From assembly GCA_004563195.1 (NCBI GenBank), contig SFTJ01000002.1, positions 48,449 to 112,448 on the forward strand: DNA of 64,000 bases, given 5' to 3'. Positions within the stretch are counted from its first letter, which is position 1. Each line of letters opens with the position of its first letter. This DNA is from a bacterium. GTDB taxonomy: Bacteria > Bacteroidota > Bacteroidia > Bacteroidales > Muribaculaceae. Both the position numbers and the translations under genes were made by a program. The notes beneath the pieces were generated by a model. It saw only the letters and a program-made list of their open reading frames with translations. It did no database searches and was not told the origin of the DNA. Shown here piece by piece: positions 26,543 to 35,050 of the stretch.

Positions 26543-28021
26543 TTAGAGAATCTGAGTTCTACGGTCTGAAAATAAATTGTCCAACACTACAGACTGATTG
26601 ACAATGCTGGCATGTTCCCCTCGGGCAACGCCCATCGTTGTAACCATCACCAACTGGATGCTGTGCGTCTTGTTGTGCATCTTGCTTGCGGCAAAGGCCT
26701 CTATCTTATTCAGGAAATCTTCTTCATCGTTTTTCGTTATGGCGTATTTGCCACCAGTGAACTTCATCTCGCAAAGATAGTCCGTCCTGTCAGCCTTACT
26801 TTCCAGCAGCAAGTCAATCTGAGCCCCCCTTCCGTCGGGACTTTTCCCGCTCCAACAATAATTCCGGTTGATGGAGGCTATACGCAGGGTGTCTTGGATT
26901 TGGGGCAAGTGTTCCACACAAAGCAGTTCAAAAGTATCTCCTGCCCATGTGTAGAAAATGGGAGTGCCGTGAATGGAATTCCATATTCCCTTCTTTGCCT
27001 GTTTGCCTTGAATGAAACGTAAATAGAACAGAGAAAAGAAGTCAATCAGCTGATAAACCGTCTCCACACGTTCCTTGCCATAGCGTGGATATGCCCTGAT
27101 GATGCCTGACTCCATGAGGTTTTCAAGTAGCTTCGTTAGCGTTCCGCCAGTCTTGACATCTATGGCTGTGCTGATCTCTTTCTGGGTCATGCCGTAAAAC
27201 TGACTTCCCAAAACTTTGACTATATCCACATACCGCTCCTTACTGGCATATAGTCCTGCATAAACATCAAGGAATTCCTGATGTATCTTTTCGTCAGCAA
27301 AGAAAATACGGTCTATATTCTCAGTGATGGTCTGATTGTTGCGTAGCTTGTCGAGATAAAACGGGACACCTCCCAATGCCATGTAGCAGATACACATCTC
27401 ATATCGGGACAGACGGAATCCGTTTCGTCGATAATACTTCTGACATTCGGCCAATGTGAAGGGGGCAAGCTTGATGGTCTCAGTGAGTCGTCCGTGCAGA
27501 CCTCCGTAGTCACGTATCACATTGTCAAGCATCCAGCTCGTGGCAGATCCGCACACCACCAGAATGATGTTTCTCTGACTGTCTGCCCATGAGTTCCAGA
27601 AATAGCCGAGTTCCGAAATCATCTCGGACGACTGAGGGCCGGCCAACCAGGGCAATTCATCAATAAGGATGACCTTCCGACGAGAGCGTATGCCTTCAAG
27701 CAGTTTTCGTAGAAGCAGGAAGGCTTCACGCCAGCATGTAGGTCTTTCGGTCATAGCGGCATCCAGACCTGACAACACCAATGAATCGTAGAAATGATCC
27801 AATTGCAGTTTACGGTATGTCTCGTAATTCTTATCCCCGTCCTTTACGTATGTTCCGACGGCAGAAAAGACAATCTTACTGCCATACACTTCACTGACCA
27901 GATATGACTTGCCGATGCGCCTGCGCCCATAGATGGCGACAAACTCGGATTTCTTGGACTTGTACAAACGTTCGAGCGTGGATATTTCCACTTCTCTGCC
28001 AATGATATTGGGGTACTTCAT
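26543..28021 (-). CDS. AAA ATPase of the archaeal-type/DUF234 family
   Basis: This 492-aa protein has Walker A YGRRRIGKSYL near 31-41, Walker B KVILIDELPWL near 116-126, and the conserved block IILVVCGSATSWM. A C-terminal DUF234-like nuclease-fold region (LLLESKADRTDYLCEMKF) follows. Such proteins are frequent in Bacteroidales genomes and near mobile DNA; their role is not settled. The gene has its own promoter and terminators and is a single-gene unit inside the mobility region. Confidence 0.85.
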   Translation of the reverse strand: MKYPNIIGREVEISTLERLYKSKKSEFVAIYGRRRIGKSYLVSEVYGSKIVFSAVGTYVKDGDKNYETYRKLQLDHFYDSLVLSGLDAAMTERPTCWREAFLLLRKLLEGIRSRRKVILIDELPWLAGPQSSEMISELGYFWNSWADSQRNIILVVCGSATSWMLDNVIRDYGGLHGRLTETIKLAPFTLAECQKYYRRNGFRLSRYEMCICYMALGGVPFYLDKLRNNQTITENIDRIFFADEKIHQEFLDVYAGLYASKERYVDIVKVLGSQFYGMTQKEISTAIDVKTGGTLTKLLENLMESGIIRAYPRYGKERVETVYQLIDFFSLFYLRFIQGKQAKKGIWNSIHGTPIFYTWAGDTFELLCVEHLPQIQDTLRIASINRNYCWSGKSPDGRGAQIDLLLESKADRTDYLCEMKFTGGKYAITKNDEEDFLNKIEAFAASKMHNKTHSIQLVMVTTMGVARGEHASIVNQSVVLDNLFSDRRTQIL

Positions 28022-28042
28022 GCTGAACTGTTTTTATTGCTC

Positions 28043-28053
28043 TGCAAAAGTAC
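28043..28053 (-). promoter_or_regulatory. -7 promoter element for the DUF234 ATPase gene
   Basis: The minus strand reads TACTTTTGCA about 20 bp before the ATG, a good TAnnTTTG match. A -33 element is not clear. Confidence 0.55.
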
Positions 28054-28084
28054 AATTTTTATTTTAGACTCATGCATCTTTTGC

Positions 28085-28134
28085 TTAAAAATCAGCGAAA
28101 ACGAGAAAAAATTTTGATTTTCGCTGATTTTTAA
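28085..28134. terminator. 17-bp perfect inverted repeat between two genes
   Basis: The arms 28085-28101 and 28118-28134 are fully complementary (core AATCAGCGAAAA) with a 16-nt loop. It lies just after the 302-aa gene and before the ATPase promoter, so it is placed as a terminator for the former. It could also be an operator for the latter. Confidence 0.6.
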
Positions 28135-28143
28135 ACATGAAAT

Positions 28144-29052
28144 CTACTCAAAGTGGAAGTGATAGTCACCCTTGTCCGGCTCGTCTATCACGATGTTCCC
28201 CATATCAGGCTGAAACTTGAAGTTGCGGATGCTGCCCTGCTCGATGTCTCTCATCACATCTGGGAACATACGCTTGATGAAGTCAGCACGGACACGTCCC
28301 GTATAGTCTTTCTTGCTGCCAAGTCTCTCGGCTATGTTCCAGACAAAGTGCCGTAGGTCAAGAGTGGTAAGGGTGGACTTCAACCTGATGGGTACAGGTA
28401 TATGCTGCCAGTCATCGGCCCACTTCCTGATTGCATCACAAAGTTTTTCCAATTCATCATTATCATAGACATATGGTGACATGATATGGGTCACATATTC
28501 CATGATGGCATCGATTGTGTCCTGACGTTTCTGTTCCTGCTCACGCTGATATTCCTTGCAGCGTTGGGCATATAAGTCGGGCTGCTCTGAACTCGTCTCT
28601 ATCGTATCGGCAACCTCCTTTGCCGGTTCTGCTGAATCGGAAATCTCTACACTCGGTTCTTCCAGTTCCTCTGACAAAGGTTCTTGTGCAGATTCGATTT
28701 GAGGAGGCATTTCTGCCAAGCATTCTTGAACTTGCTCTATAATATCGTTGCTAGTTGAAACTTCTGTTTCTGCTCCCTGGTCAGTCAGAAACGTGGATCC
28801 TTCGCGTTGTCTGTTCTGCAATCTGAGTGGCACCTCTGCCAATACGGATTGGAACAAATAATAGACCGTCCCCAATAGTCCGCTGGAAATCAAAAAGGTT
28901 ATCAACTTGGCAAAGTTGTCTTGCCCGAAATCGTTGCCCACCTTCAATGACACGAAGAGGGAGATGGTAAGAATGATCAGACCTGGGCATCCCCATACAA
29001 GGCAGTAGTCTCTTACTGCCATGTTTCCTGTCTTGCATTTTACGCTGTTCAT
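28144..29052 (-). CDS. membrane-anchored protein of the mobility region
   Basis: This 302-aa protein has two likely membrane helices near the N-terminus (GLIILTISLFVSLKV and LITFLISSGLLGTVYYLF). An acidic, Pro/Glu-rich linker (about 110-165) and a cytoplasmic-looking C-terminal domain (about 175-300) follow. I do not recognise the C-terminal domain. It is transcribed from a very good promoter at 29136-29168. Being encoded next to the integrase, it may help transfer or maintenance, but this is a guess. Confidence 0.65.
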   Translation of the reverse strand: MNSVKCKTGNMAVRDYCLVWGCPGLIILTISLFVSLKVGNDFGQDNFAKLITFLISSGLLGTVYYLFQSVLAEVPLRLQNRQREGSTFLTDQGAETEVSTSNDIIEQVQECLAEMPPQIESAQEPLSEELEEPSVEISDSAEPAKEVADTIETSSEQPDLYAQRCKEYQREQEQKRQDTIDAIMEYVTHIMSPYVYDNDELEKLCDAIRKWADDWQHIPVPIRLKSTLTTLDLRHFVWNIAERLGSKKDYTGRVRADFIKRMFPDVMRDIEQGSIRNFKFQPDMGNIVIDEPDKGDYHFHFE

Positions 29053-29135
29053 CTTTCTTGTTCCTTTTATTTTATTGATTTGTACATTTCGGAATTGTCG
29101 GCATCTGCCAGAACTCGGCTATGCGATTTCCAATG

Positions 29136-29168
29136 CAAAGTTACTCCGATTATTCCCGACAGTTCAAA
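29136..29168 (-). promoter_or_regulatory. complete Bacteroidetes promoter for the membrane protein gene
   Basis: On the minus strand TTTG (29165-29168) and TAACTTTG (29136-29143) are separated by 21 bp, an almost ideal -33/-7 pair. The spacer contains the TCCGATTATT motif (plus-strand reading) also seen before the excisionase and integrase genes. Confidence 0.75.
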
Positions 29169-29321
29169 ATCTTCCGAAAAAAAACGCTTCGTTTTTACAT
29201 TAGTTTAGAAATTGGTCCTATCGAGTATGAAAAAAGAACCAATAATCATACTATAAAATATTGATGGACATGACGAAAGGGAAAGAAAAAGGGAGAAGCA
29301 ACGCCCCTCCCCAAAGATGAT

Positions 29322-29339
29322 ACCTATTATATAATAGGT
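29322..29339. terminator. perfect 18-bp palindrome after the integrase gene
   Basis: ACCTATTATATAATAGGT is its own reverse complement and lies about 25 bp after the integrase stop. It may act as a transcription terminator or a binding site. The remainder of 29169-29321 is intergenic and holds no gene I can see; AGTATG and CATACT nearby form another short inverted repeat. Confidence 0.4.
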
Positions 29340-29364
29340 GTCCGATAGAACAAGCTGAAAGTCG

Positions 29365-30510
29365 TTATTGCCCTACGATCTTTAGTTGCACCGTCTTCAT
29401 CGGTTTGAGTGTGATGCGGTTAACCGACTCTCGTTTGCTTTCGTCTGCCATGTTCGCATATATCTGTGTGGTCGAAACGTTCTTATGTCCCAACATGTGC
29501 TGAACGGTATAGACACTCGTACCTGCATCCACCTGAAGCGAGCCGAATGTGTGACGACTGCAATGGAACGAGATTTTCTTGGTGATGCCGGCGGCCTTCA
29601 GCCAGTTCTTCAAAGGTGCCTGTGTCATCTTGTCTGCAAAGCCGACAAAAACGGGACCTGTTCCTCGCTTACCGATTAGTTCCAAAGCCTCGTCACTGAT
29701 GGGATTGTTTACAAGTTCCTTGGTTTTCTGCATACGAAGGGTGACGTACATTCCACCGTCACCATACGGCTGTATGTTCTCCCATGTGAGTTGCTTGATG
29801 TCGCTCTTTCTCAAACCAGTCAGACAGGCAAAGAGAAATGCGGTCTTTAAGACGGGATATTGGCATGGGGTGTTCGCCAACCTGACAAGTTCATCCTTGG
29901 ACAGATGTTCTTTCTCCGTGGGGATGGTGTCTATGCGTTCCAAGAAGCCGTTGGGATTCTCCATAATCTTGTGCTCCCTGTAAGCAGTATGGAGTACGGC
30001 ACGGAAGGTTGACCAATAGCCTGCCACACTATTGATGTGCAGTTTGTGCTCCGTGTGGATGGTCTGCGGAGCAGTCAGAAGATACTCACGGAACTTGTTA
30101 CACAAGTCAACATTGATTTCGTCAAAACGGCACTTGTTGTTGCAGAATCGGGCGAAGTGCTTATAGACATGCTGCCACTTGCAGTTCTTCTTGTCTGCCT
30201 TCTGTTTGAAGTAGGCAAGGAAGTCGCCCTTCATCTTATTACGGTCAAAGAAGTCGTACCTCTCATTGACTATGGACTCATAGCGACGGCAACGTAGGGC
30301 TTCTGCCTTCTCACGCATACGGTCGTTGTAGTCTTTCTCCCGTTGTGACTTTGGCTTTGCATAGATGTAGATGCCGAGCGATTCATGGCGCATGACCTTC
30401 ATAGTGGACTCGTCCCGATAGCCAGGGTAGTAGTCGAGATAGAAGGAAAGCTGTTCTCCACCTTTGATTTTCCGTGTGCGGAGGGTCACGGTCTTGCAGA
30501 TGTTACTCAT
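29365..30510 (-). CDS. tyrosine-type site-specific integrase of the island
   Basis: This 381-aa protein has an N-terminal arm-binding domain, a core-binding SAM-like domain (about 95-185) and a catalytic domain. The latter has Arg234 (TGLRKSDIKQL), a Lys near 263, HCSRH at 316-320, His342 (MLGHKN) and Tyr351, a complete catalytic set. It belongs with integrases of Bacteroides mobilizable elements. It lies 1.4 kb from the right junction, so it is the best candidate for integrating and excising the island. Its upstream block resembles that of the excisionase-like gene. Confidence 0.85.
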   Translation of the reverse strand: MSNICKTVTLRTRKIKGGEQLSFYLDYYPGYRDESTMKVMRHESLGIYIYAKPKSQREKDYNDRMREKAEALRCRRYESIVNERYDFFDRNKMKGDFLAYFKQKADKKNCKWQHVYKHFARFCNNKCRFDEINVDLCNKFREYLLTAPQTIHTEHKLHINSVAGYWSTFRAVLHTAYREHKIMENPNGFLERIDTIPTEKEHLSKDELVRLANTPCQYPVLKTAFLFACLTGLRKSDIKQLTWENIQPYGDGGMYVTLRMQKTKELVNNPISDEALELIGKRGTGPVFVGFADKMTQAPLKNWLKAAGITKKISFHCSRHTFGSLQVDAGTSVYTVQHMLGHKNVSTTQIYANMADESKRESVNRITLKPMKTVQLKIVGQ

Positions 30511-30561
30511 ACTTATATCTTTTAAATGTTAATAATCTTGGTGGAGCGTTTCTCCACGGGT

Positions 30562-30627
30562 GCAAAGGAACTCAATGATGCGGTGCTGACTCCGATTATT
30601 TCCAATAATCACCGAATAATCTGTCAG
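30562..30627 (-). promoter_or_regulatory. promoter/operator block of the integrase gene
   Basis: This is the second copy of the block seen at 26197-26264. It has GATTATT at 30595-30601 and AATAATC at 30616-30622 with the same 14-nt spacing, and CCTTTGC on the minus strand as a likely -7 element. Shared control of integrase and excisionase is implied. Confidence 0.65.
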
Positions 30628-30638
30628 TATGGTAGAAT

Positions 30639-31601
30639 TTAGTATCCAGCGGGCATCATTCCCAAGGATTTTCGTTCTTCCATCACTCTCTCCACATCGG
30701 AACGGAGCAGGAGGTTAAGCCGTCCTACCTTTGTCTTTTCAATGTGCTTTACCTTGACGATGTGGCAGATATTGGCTTTGGTCAGTCCGTAGAGCTGCTG
30801 CACTTGCTCCACTGTATAATAATTCTCGTTTGATAAGAGGTCTGTACGACGGAGTTCATCAAAATGGCTCTGGGAATAGTAGGTGCATCCATACTCACGC
30901 TTGGTTGGAATCTTGTGACGGTGGGCATAGGAACGGACTGCCGTAAGGTTGATACCGTAGTGGTCTGCCACTTCTTGGGGTGACAGCCAATCGACAATGG
31001 CATCAAGGTCTATGGTAGTGCCAAATACTGCATCAATGTGTTTCTTGCTGTAGTAGTTCCGCCCTGCAATACGGCACATGGGAATCTTGTGGCGTTTGGC
31101 TGAAGCATAGAGCCAAGACTGCTTGACCTTGTATATCTGCTTCACTTCTTCGCCAGAGTAGTATTCAAGTACTTCATCGGTTGCACTTTCCTCCTTTGCC
31201 TTGTCCTTTGCAGAATTCTTTATTTTCTTGGAAACAGACTTCTTGGGCTTAGTACATGGCAGGACACGATTATAAGGATTGGCCGCAAACATCTTCTCGA
31301 TGTCACTCCTGCGGACAAGAGCCATTCGGCTGCTCAACCGTGAGGCAGGCAACTTCCCTTGTTCTACGAGTTTATAGACATATTGACGGGTACAGCCTAA
31401 AAGGATAGCTGCTTTGGAAAAAGTCAGGTACTCCTGCTGCTGGAGTTCCATCGCTGGTTCAACTGCCCGAAGGAAATCCCTTTGTCTCTTTTTCTTGGTT
31501 TCCTTCGCTTGCTCGGCACATTCCTCCGAGCAGTACTTCTGCATTCCGCTGTTTGTGGTGAAAACCTTGCCACAATAAGCACATTTTCTGGTCTTTGGCA
31601 T
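30639..31601 (-). CDS. zinc-finger protein with repeated excisionase-type HTH domains
   Basis: This 320-aa protein begins with a small zinc-finger (CAYCGKVF and YCSEECAEQ, four Cys). At least four HTH_17-like segments follow, near 57-105 (FSKAAILLGCTRQYVYKL), 147-190 (YKVKQSWLYASAKRHKIP), 205-245 (WLSPQEVADHYGINLTAV) and 260-305 (VEQVQQLYGLTKANICHI). Such multi-HTH proteins occur next to integrases in Bacteroides islands and probably bind att DNA or control excision. It is the gene nearest the right end. Confidence 0.7.
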   Translation of the reverse strand: MPKTRKCAYCGKVFTTNSGMQKYCSEECAEQAKETKKKRQRDFLRAVEPAMELQQQEYLTFSKAAILLGCTRQYVYKLVEQGKLPASRLSSRMALVRRSDIEKMFAANPYNRVLPCTKPKKSVSKKIKNSAKDKAKEESATDEVLEYYSGEEVKQIYKVKQSWLYASAKRHKIPMCRIAGRNYYSKKHIDAVFGTTIDLDAIVDWLSPQEVADHYGINLTAVRSYAHRHKIPTKREYGCTYYSQSHFDELRRTDLLSNENYYTVEQVQQLYGLTKANICHIVKVKHIEKTKVGRLNLLLRSDVERVMEERKSLGMMPAGY

Positions 31602-31680
31602 ACTTGCGATATTTGTTGGTTCAACATTTCTTTTGTTGTACCTCTCCGCAAGTAATCATAAGTTAACTCTCGACATCCAT

Positions 31681-31843
31681 TGTCAACTTTCGCCACGATG
31701 TTGCATTTCTCAAAAGCGGGTCAGAAATCTGTCAACTCTTGTAACCTATCAGCAACCCTTGTCAACTCTGTCCACGATGTGGCAAAAATAAAGCCTCGTA
31801 AATTCCCTGCGGTAGAAATACGTTGCAAATTTATAGGGAATTT
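31681..31843. repeat. direct and inverted repeats near the right end, possible integrase arm sites
   Basis: Two 25-bp direct repeats (31681-31705 and 31760-31784) share TGTCAACT and CCACGATGT with four mismatches, and a third TGTCAACT lies at 31730-31737. Further on AAATTCCCT (31800-31808) pairs with AGGGAATTT (31835-31843). Located between the last island gene and the junction, they fit arm-type binding sites for integrase or excisionase. Iterons are an alternative. The stretch 31602-31949 has no gene I can support. Confidence 0.5.
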
Positions 31844-31938
31844 CCGAAGCAACCAAAAACAGTTTCCGAAGTGTTAAAATCTAAAAGTGACTGTAATACA
31901 ATGATTTAAGTCTGATTAGTTTTCGTTATTCATGGTAG

Positions 31939-31960
31939 TTTAGAGGTCTCTAAATACAAT
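31939..31960. other. right junction of the island
   Basis: CAAT at 31957-31960 is the string shared with the left junction; LRR coding sequence resumes directly after it. Just inside is TTTAGAG-GT-CTCTAAA (31939-31954), a 7-bp inverted repeat. A stop codon at 31950-31952 is supplied by island DNA to the truncated LRR gene. Confidence 0.6.
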
Positions 31961-32894
31961 TCCTGAATGTCACATCTCCAATAGAAGTAACCGAGTCGGG
32001 AATAGTCACCGAAGTAAGCCCGCTGCAACAATAGAATGCCTCATTGCCAATCGTTTTGACTGAGTTTGGAATAGTTACTGAAGTAAGTCCGCTGCAACCA
32101 TAGAATGCGCCATCACCAATCGTTTTGACTAAGTTAGGAATAGTCACTGAAGTAAGTCCGCTGCAATTATGGTATGTAAACTCTCCTATCTCAGTCACAG
32201 AGTTTGGAATTATTATCGAAGTTAGGCCGCTGCAATTATAGAATGCGCCATCACCAATCGTTTTGACTGAGTTAGGAATAGTTACTGAAGTAAGTCCGCT
32301 GCAACCATAGAATGCGCAATTACCAATCGTTTTGACTGAGTTAGGAATAGTTACCGAAGTAAGCCCAACGCATAAGTCAAATGCACTACCTGAAATACTA
32401 ATTGTCCCATCTTTTATGGCAATTGATGTGTTATTCGGCATGACTCCTTTGTATTTATACAACACTTTGCCAATATAAACTAATCCGTCAGGCAGATTGT
32501 CGAACCATAATGTTTCGTAGAATGCATACTGACCAATCTCAGTTACTGAGTTGGGTAATGTAATTGAAGAAAGTTCTCTGCAACCATTGAATGCAGACAT
32601 GCCAATCTCTGTTACAGAATTTGGAACTATTACAGAAGTAAGCTCGGTGCAGTCCTTGAATGCACAGAAGCCAATACTTGTGACTGTATATTTCACCGCG
32701 TTTACTGTGATTTCTGATGGTATGACAACTTCACCAACATAAGCAGCATCGCCCGAGGTTACCGAAGCGGTTGCTGTATTGGCGTCGAGGTTGTAAAATA
32801 TATCGTTGACTGTTACATCATAAGCCGATGCCGAAGAGGCAAAGCTTAATATGGCTGCAATGAGCCATAGTCTCAAAATGTAAATCTGTTTCAT
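31950..32894 (-). pseudogene. BspA-like leucine-rich repeat protein, N-terminal half
   Basis: The 314-residue product starts with a clear signal peptide (MKQIYILRLWLIAAILSFAS, cleavage after ASA). A short N-terminal domain and about nine BspA-type LRRs of roughly 23 residues (GLTSVTIPNSVKTIGDGAFY) follow. The product ends abruptly at FRNCI within a repeat where the island begins. The C-terminal half with the secretion tail is at 2324-3147. The protein could still be exported to the periplasm but would lack the type IX sorting tail. The repeats of this copy are nearly identical to one another, which favours recombination. Confidence 0.8.
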
Positions 32895-33005
32895 AAGTTA
32901 TTTAAAATTATTATGTGATAAAAAATAGATCTCCGATTATTTAGATTGATTTTCAATAAATTAGGTGCTGCAGAGTCTTCTCTTTAGCCGTTGTGGTTAG
33001 TATAC

Positions 33006-33102
33006 AAAAAAAGCGTGAGACCGTACTTGTTGCCCGTCCCACTATCTGAGGCCCTGGAATTGCCCATTGGAGTTGAACGAGCAAACTTGCAGAGCCTCAC
33101 GC
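33006..33102 (-). ncRNA. probable structured small RNA with its own terminator
   Basis: On the minus strand GCGTGAGGCT at the 5' end pairs with GGTCTCACGC at the 3' end (10 bp with G-U pairs), followed by seven T. Inside, TTGCTCG pairs with CGGGCAA, leaving an asymmetric middle loop. The overall shape is a rod of about 90 nt with an intrinsic terminator. It is not the signal recognition particle RNA, because the conserved apical motif is absent. I cannot assign a family. Confidence 0.5.
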
Positions 33103-33111
33103 AGAATATGA

Positions 33112-33333
33112 TTATATCAACAGCCAATGCTCGCGCACTGTCAGCCTGTTGACTTTGTTTACGTCATATTCGCTTTGGCATCTACTTGTTTGCTTCATTC
33201 TTGACTCCAATTGTTGAAATTTTCCAGGTTTCAGATAGCCAAGAAAGAGCGTAAAAGTAAACGCTTTCCCAAATGTCTTTGCCGAATCCCACCCGCGTTG
33301 CCCACGACCGGGCTCTGCTCGGGCGGTCGACAA
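33112..33333 (-). CDS. doubtful 73-aa open frame
   Basis: The frame lies directly upstream of the structured RNA, on the same strand. It starts with a basic segment (ARAEPGRGQRGWDSAK) and ends in KVNRLTVREHWLLI. Very similar short frames are, from memory, annotated in many Bacteroidales genomes next to repeated intergenic DNA and are probably not translated. The rest of 33334-33567 is AT-rich and should hold the promoter of the sigma factor gene. Confidence 0.2.
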   Translation of the reverse strand: MSTARAEPGRGQRGWDSAKTFGKAFTFTLFLGYLKPGKFQQLESRMKQTSRCQSEYDVNKVNRLTVREHWLLI

Positions 33334-33567
33334 GGCAAATTTACATAGTATTTCTCTTTTTGCAAAATAATAGGCTGAATTTTATCAAATTGCCCCCTGG
33401 AATTGAGATTTTCTTGATTATTTCGCTCTGCGATGGGCTGGTGCTGTTTTTTTGATGTATTTTCTTTAGAAAATTATTGAAATAATCGGGGTTTTATAAG
33501 AAAAAATAGTAACTTTAGATTTAACTTTTTACCATAAAACTTATCAAAGAAGCAGAAAACGATAACG

Positions 33568-34125
33568 ATGGCAAAAATAGAGGTAGATAATGACGCATTG
33601 GTGGCGATGCTCAAGGATAGCGCCCTGCGCGATAAGGGATTTGCGCTGTTCATGAGCAAATACGGCAGGACGATATATTGGCATATCCGTCGTATAGTAG
33701 TCGACCACGAAGACGCCGAAGATGCCATGCAAGAAACAGCCATCAATGTGCTCAACAATATAGATTCGTTCAATGAGAATAGCGCCCTATCCACTTGGGT
33801 GTATCGCATTGCCACCAACGAAGCATTGCGAGTGCTTCGCCGCTGCACACATATATTTCAGAGTGTGGACACGCTGGGCGAGACCCTTGTGGAGAAACTT
33901 GAAAGCGAGAGCGACCTCGATGCCAAAGCCGTGGAGATGCTCTTTCAGAAAGCCTTGCTGCAACTGCCCACGCAGCAACGCATAGCATTCAATATGCGAT
34001 ACTACGACGAATTGTCCTACGAGGAAATATCGCGAATCACCGGCAAGAACGTCAGTACGCTTAAAACTAATTATCACATAGCACAAAACAAGATAAAACA
34101 GTATATTAAGGAGAACTCGATATGA
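33568..34125 (+). CDS. ECF-type RNA polymerase sigma factor
   Basis: This 185-aa protein has sigma region 2 at about 35-100 (VVDHEDAEDAMQETAINVL and ALSTWVYRIATNEALRVL) and region 4 at about 125-180 (LPTQQRIAFNMRYYDELS and YEEISRITGKNVSTLKTNY). This is the standard RpoE/SigW-like layout. It is the first gene of a four-gene set with an anti-sigma-like protein and two periplasmic LTxxQ-like proteins, and its stop overlaps the next start. An envelope-stress response is the likely role, by analogy with RpoE/CpxP systems. Confidence 0.9.
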   Translation: MAKIEVDNDALVAMLKDSALRDKGFALFMSKYGRTIYWHIRRIVVDHEDAEDAMQETAINVLNNIDSFNENSALSTWVYRIATNEALRVLRRCTHIFQSVDTLGETLVEKLESESDLDAKAVEMLFQKALLQLPTQQRIAFNMRYYDELSYEEISRITGKNVSTLKTNYHIAQNKIKQYIKENSI

Positions 34126-34484
34126 AAGATTTTGAAGAAATAGGAAAACAGATGCCTTATCGCGAGAGCGATGCCGAGGTGGATGCGCTGCTGAGCCGAG
34201 TGCAGGCGCGCGCACTTGCCGAAGCTCCCGCCAAGCGTAAGCGTGCACTGGTGACTCGCTACATCAGTTATGCGGCATCGGCTGCTGCCGTGGCAGTGAT
34301 AGCGCTGACTGTGGGGCTTCACGTGATGAACCAAAACAGCAGCAACTCCATCTATCACACCATTATCAACAGCGAAAGCATGGCTGAAGTGCTGAGCGAT
34401 ATGGACTCCGAAGCGGTGGCTGCTCAGGAATATTACACCCAGAATGTACTCCCAGAATATTATGAGTATACTCTCAGCGAGTAA
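34122..34484 (+). CDS. anti-sigma-factor-like membrane protein
   Basis: This 120-aa protein has a cytoplasmic N-terminal part of about 45 residues, one membrane helix (YISYAASAAAVAVIALTVGL) and an acidic C-terminal part outside the membrane. The gene starts inside the last codons of the sigma gene (4-bp overlap), a strong sign that the product controls that sigma factor. It lacks a recognisable zinc motif, so the assignment rests on position and topology. Confidence 0.7.
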   Translation: MKDFEEIGKQMPYRESDAEVDALLSRVQARALAEAPAKRKRALVTRYISYAASAAAVAVIALTVGLHVMNQNSSNSIYHTIINSESMAEVLSDMDSEAVAAQEYYTQNVLPEYYEYTLSE

Positions 34485-34557
34485 TATGTAGAAGATAAAA
34501 TAATATATAGTGTGTGCGTTTTTTTAAAGACTAACCATAGCAAAATATCGGATGTAT

Positions 34558-35031
34558 ATGAAGAAACTGTTATTAATAATGCTGATGCTGGTGGCAGTGA
34601 GCACATCTTCTACCACAGTCGTGGCACAGACGCGTGGCGGTAATCAAGACAGAGAGGAACGCCTGTTTATAGCCAAAATGAAGGTTATACAGGAGGAACT
34701 CAAGCTCGATGAAGAACAGACTGAGAAATTCGCCGTAATCTACCGAAAGTATGATAGCGATATGCGAAAGTTGTTCAAAAAGCGCTACAAGCGCAAACCA
34801 TCGGGCGAATTGACTATGGCTCAAGCGCTAAAGATGACCAACGACCATATTGATATGAAAATCGACCTTCTGAAATTGCAGAAGGCCTACTATAAGCAAT
34901 ATGCCAATGTGCTCACACCCGAGCAATTGCTGCGACTCGACCGCGCCGAACAGCGCATACAGTTTGAAATTATGAAGCAAGGCAAGAACCGCAAAGACCG
35001 TCCTCGCCGACATAACAACAATAATGATTAA
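34558..35031 (+). CDS. periplasmic Spy/CpxP-like protein
   Basis: I chose the ATG at 34558 (MKKLLLIMLMLVAVS), which gives a standard signal peptide; an ATG two codons earlier is possible. The mature protein of about 135 aa is helical and highly charged. It contains LKLDEEQTEKFAVIYRKY and LTPEQLLRLDRAEQRI, which resemble the LTxxQ repeats of Spy/CpxP chaperones. It ends in a basic, Asn-rich tail. It is probably an envelope-stress protein controlled by the upstream sigma factor. Confidence 0.75.
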   Translation: MKKLLLIMLMLVAVSTSSTTVVAQTRGGNQDREERLFIAKMKVIQEELKLDEEQTEKFAVIYRKYDSDMRKLFKKRYKRKPSGELTMAQALKMTNDHIDMKIDLLKLQKAYYKQYANVLTPEQLLRLDRAEQRIQFEIMKQGKNRKDRPRRHNNNND

Positions 35032-35050
35032 CCTATAAACAACGACAACG

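Larger units (their letters stand above)
3144..31960. mobile_element. about 28.8-kb integrated island with defence and mobilization genes
   Basis: The island interrupts a BspA-like LRR gene whose halves lie at 2324-3147 and 31957-32894. Both junctions carry CAAT (3144-3147 and 31957-31960), and deleting everything between them restores the LRR reading frame exactly. It encodes a tyrosine integrase, excisionase-like HTH proteins, a MobV relaxase, an invertase-type recombinase, a BREX-like operon and an ATPase/PHP pair. No conjugative transfer (tra) genes or coupling protein are visible, so it is best described as a mobilizable rather than self-transmissible element. Which recombinase moves it is inference; the integrase at 29365-30510 is the nearer and better candidate. 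Confidence 0.8.
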
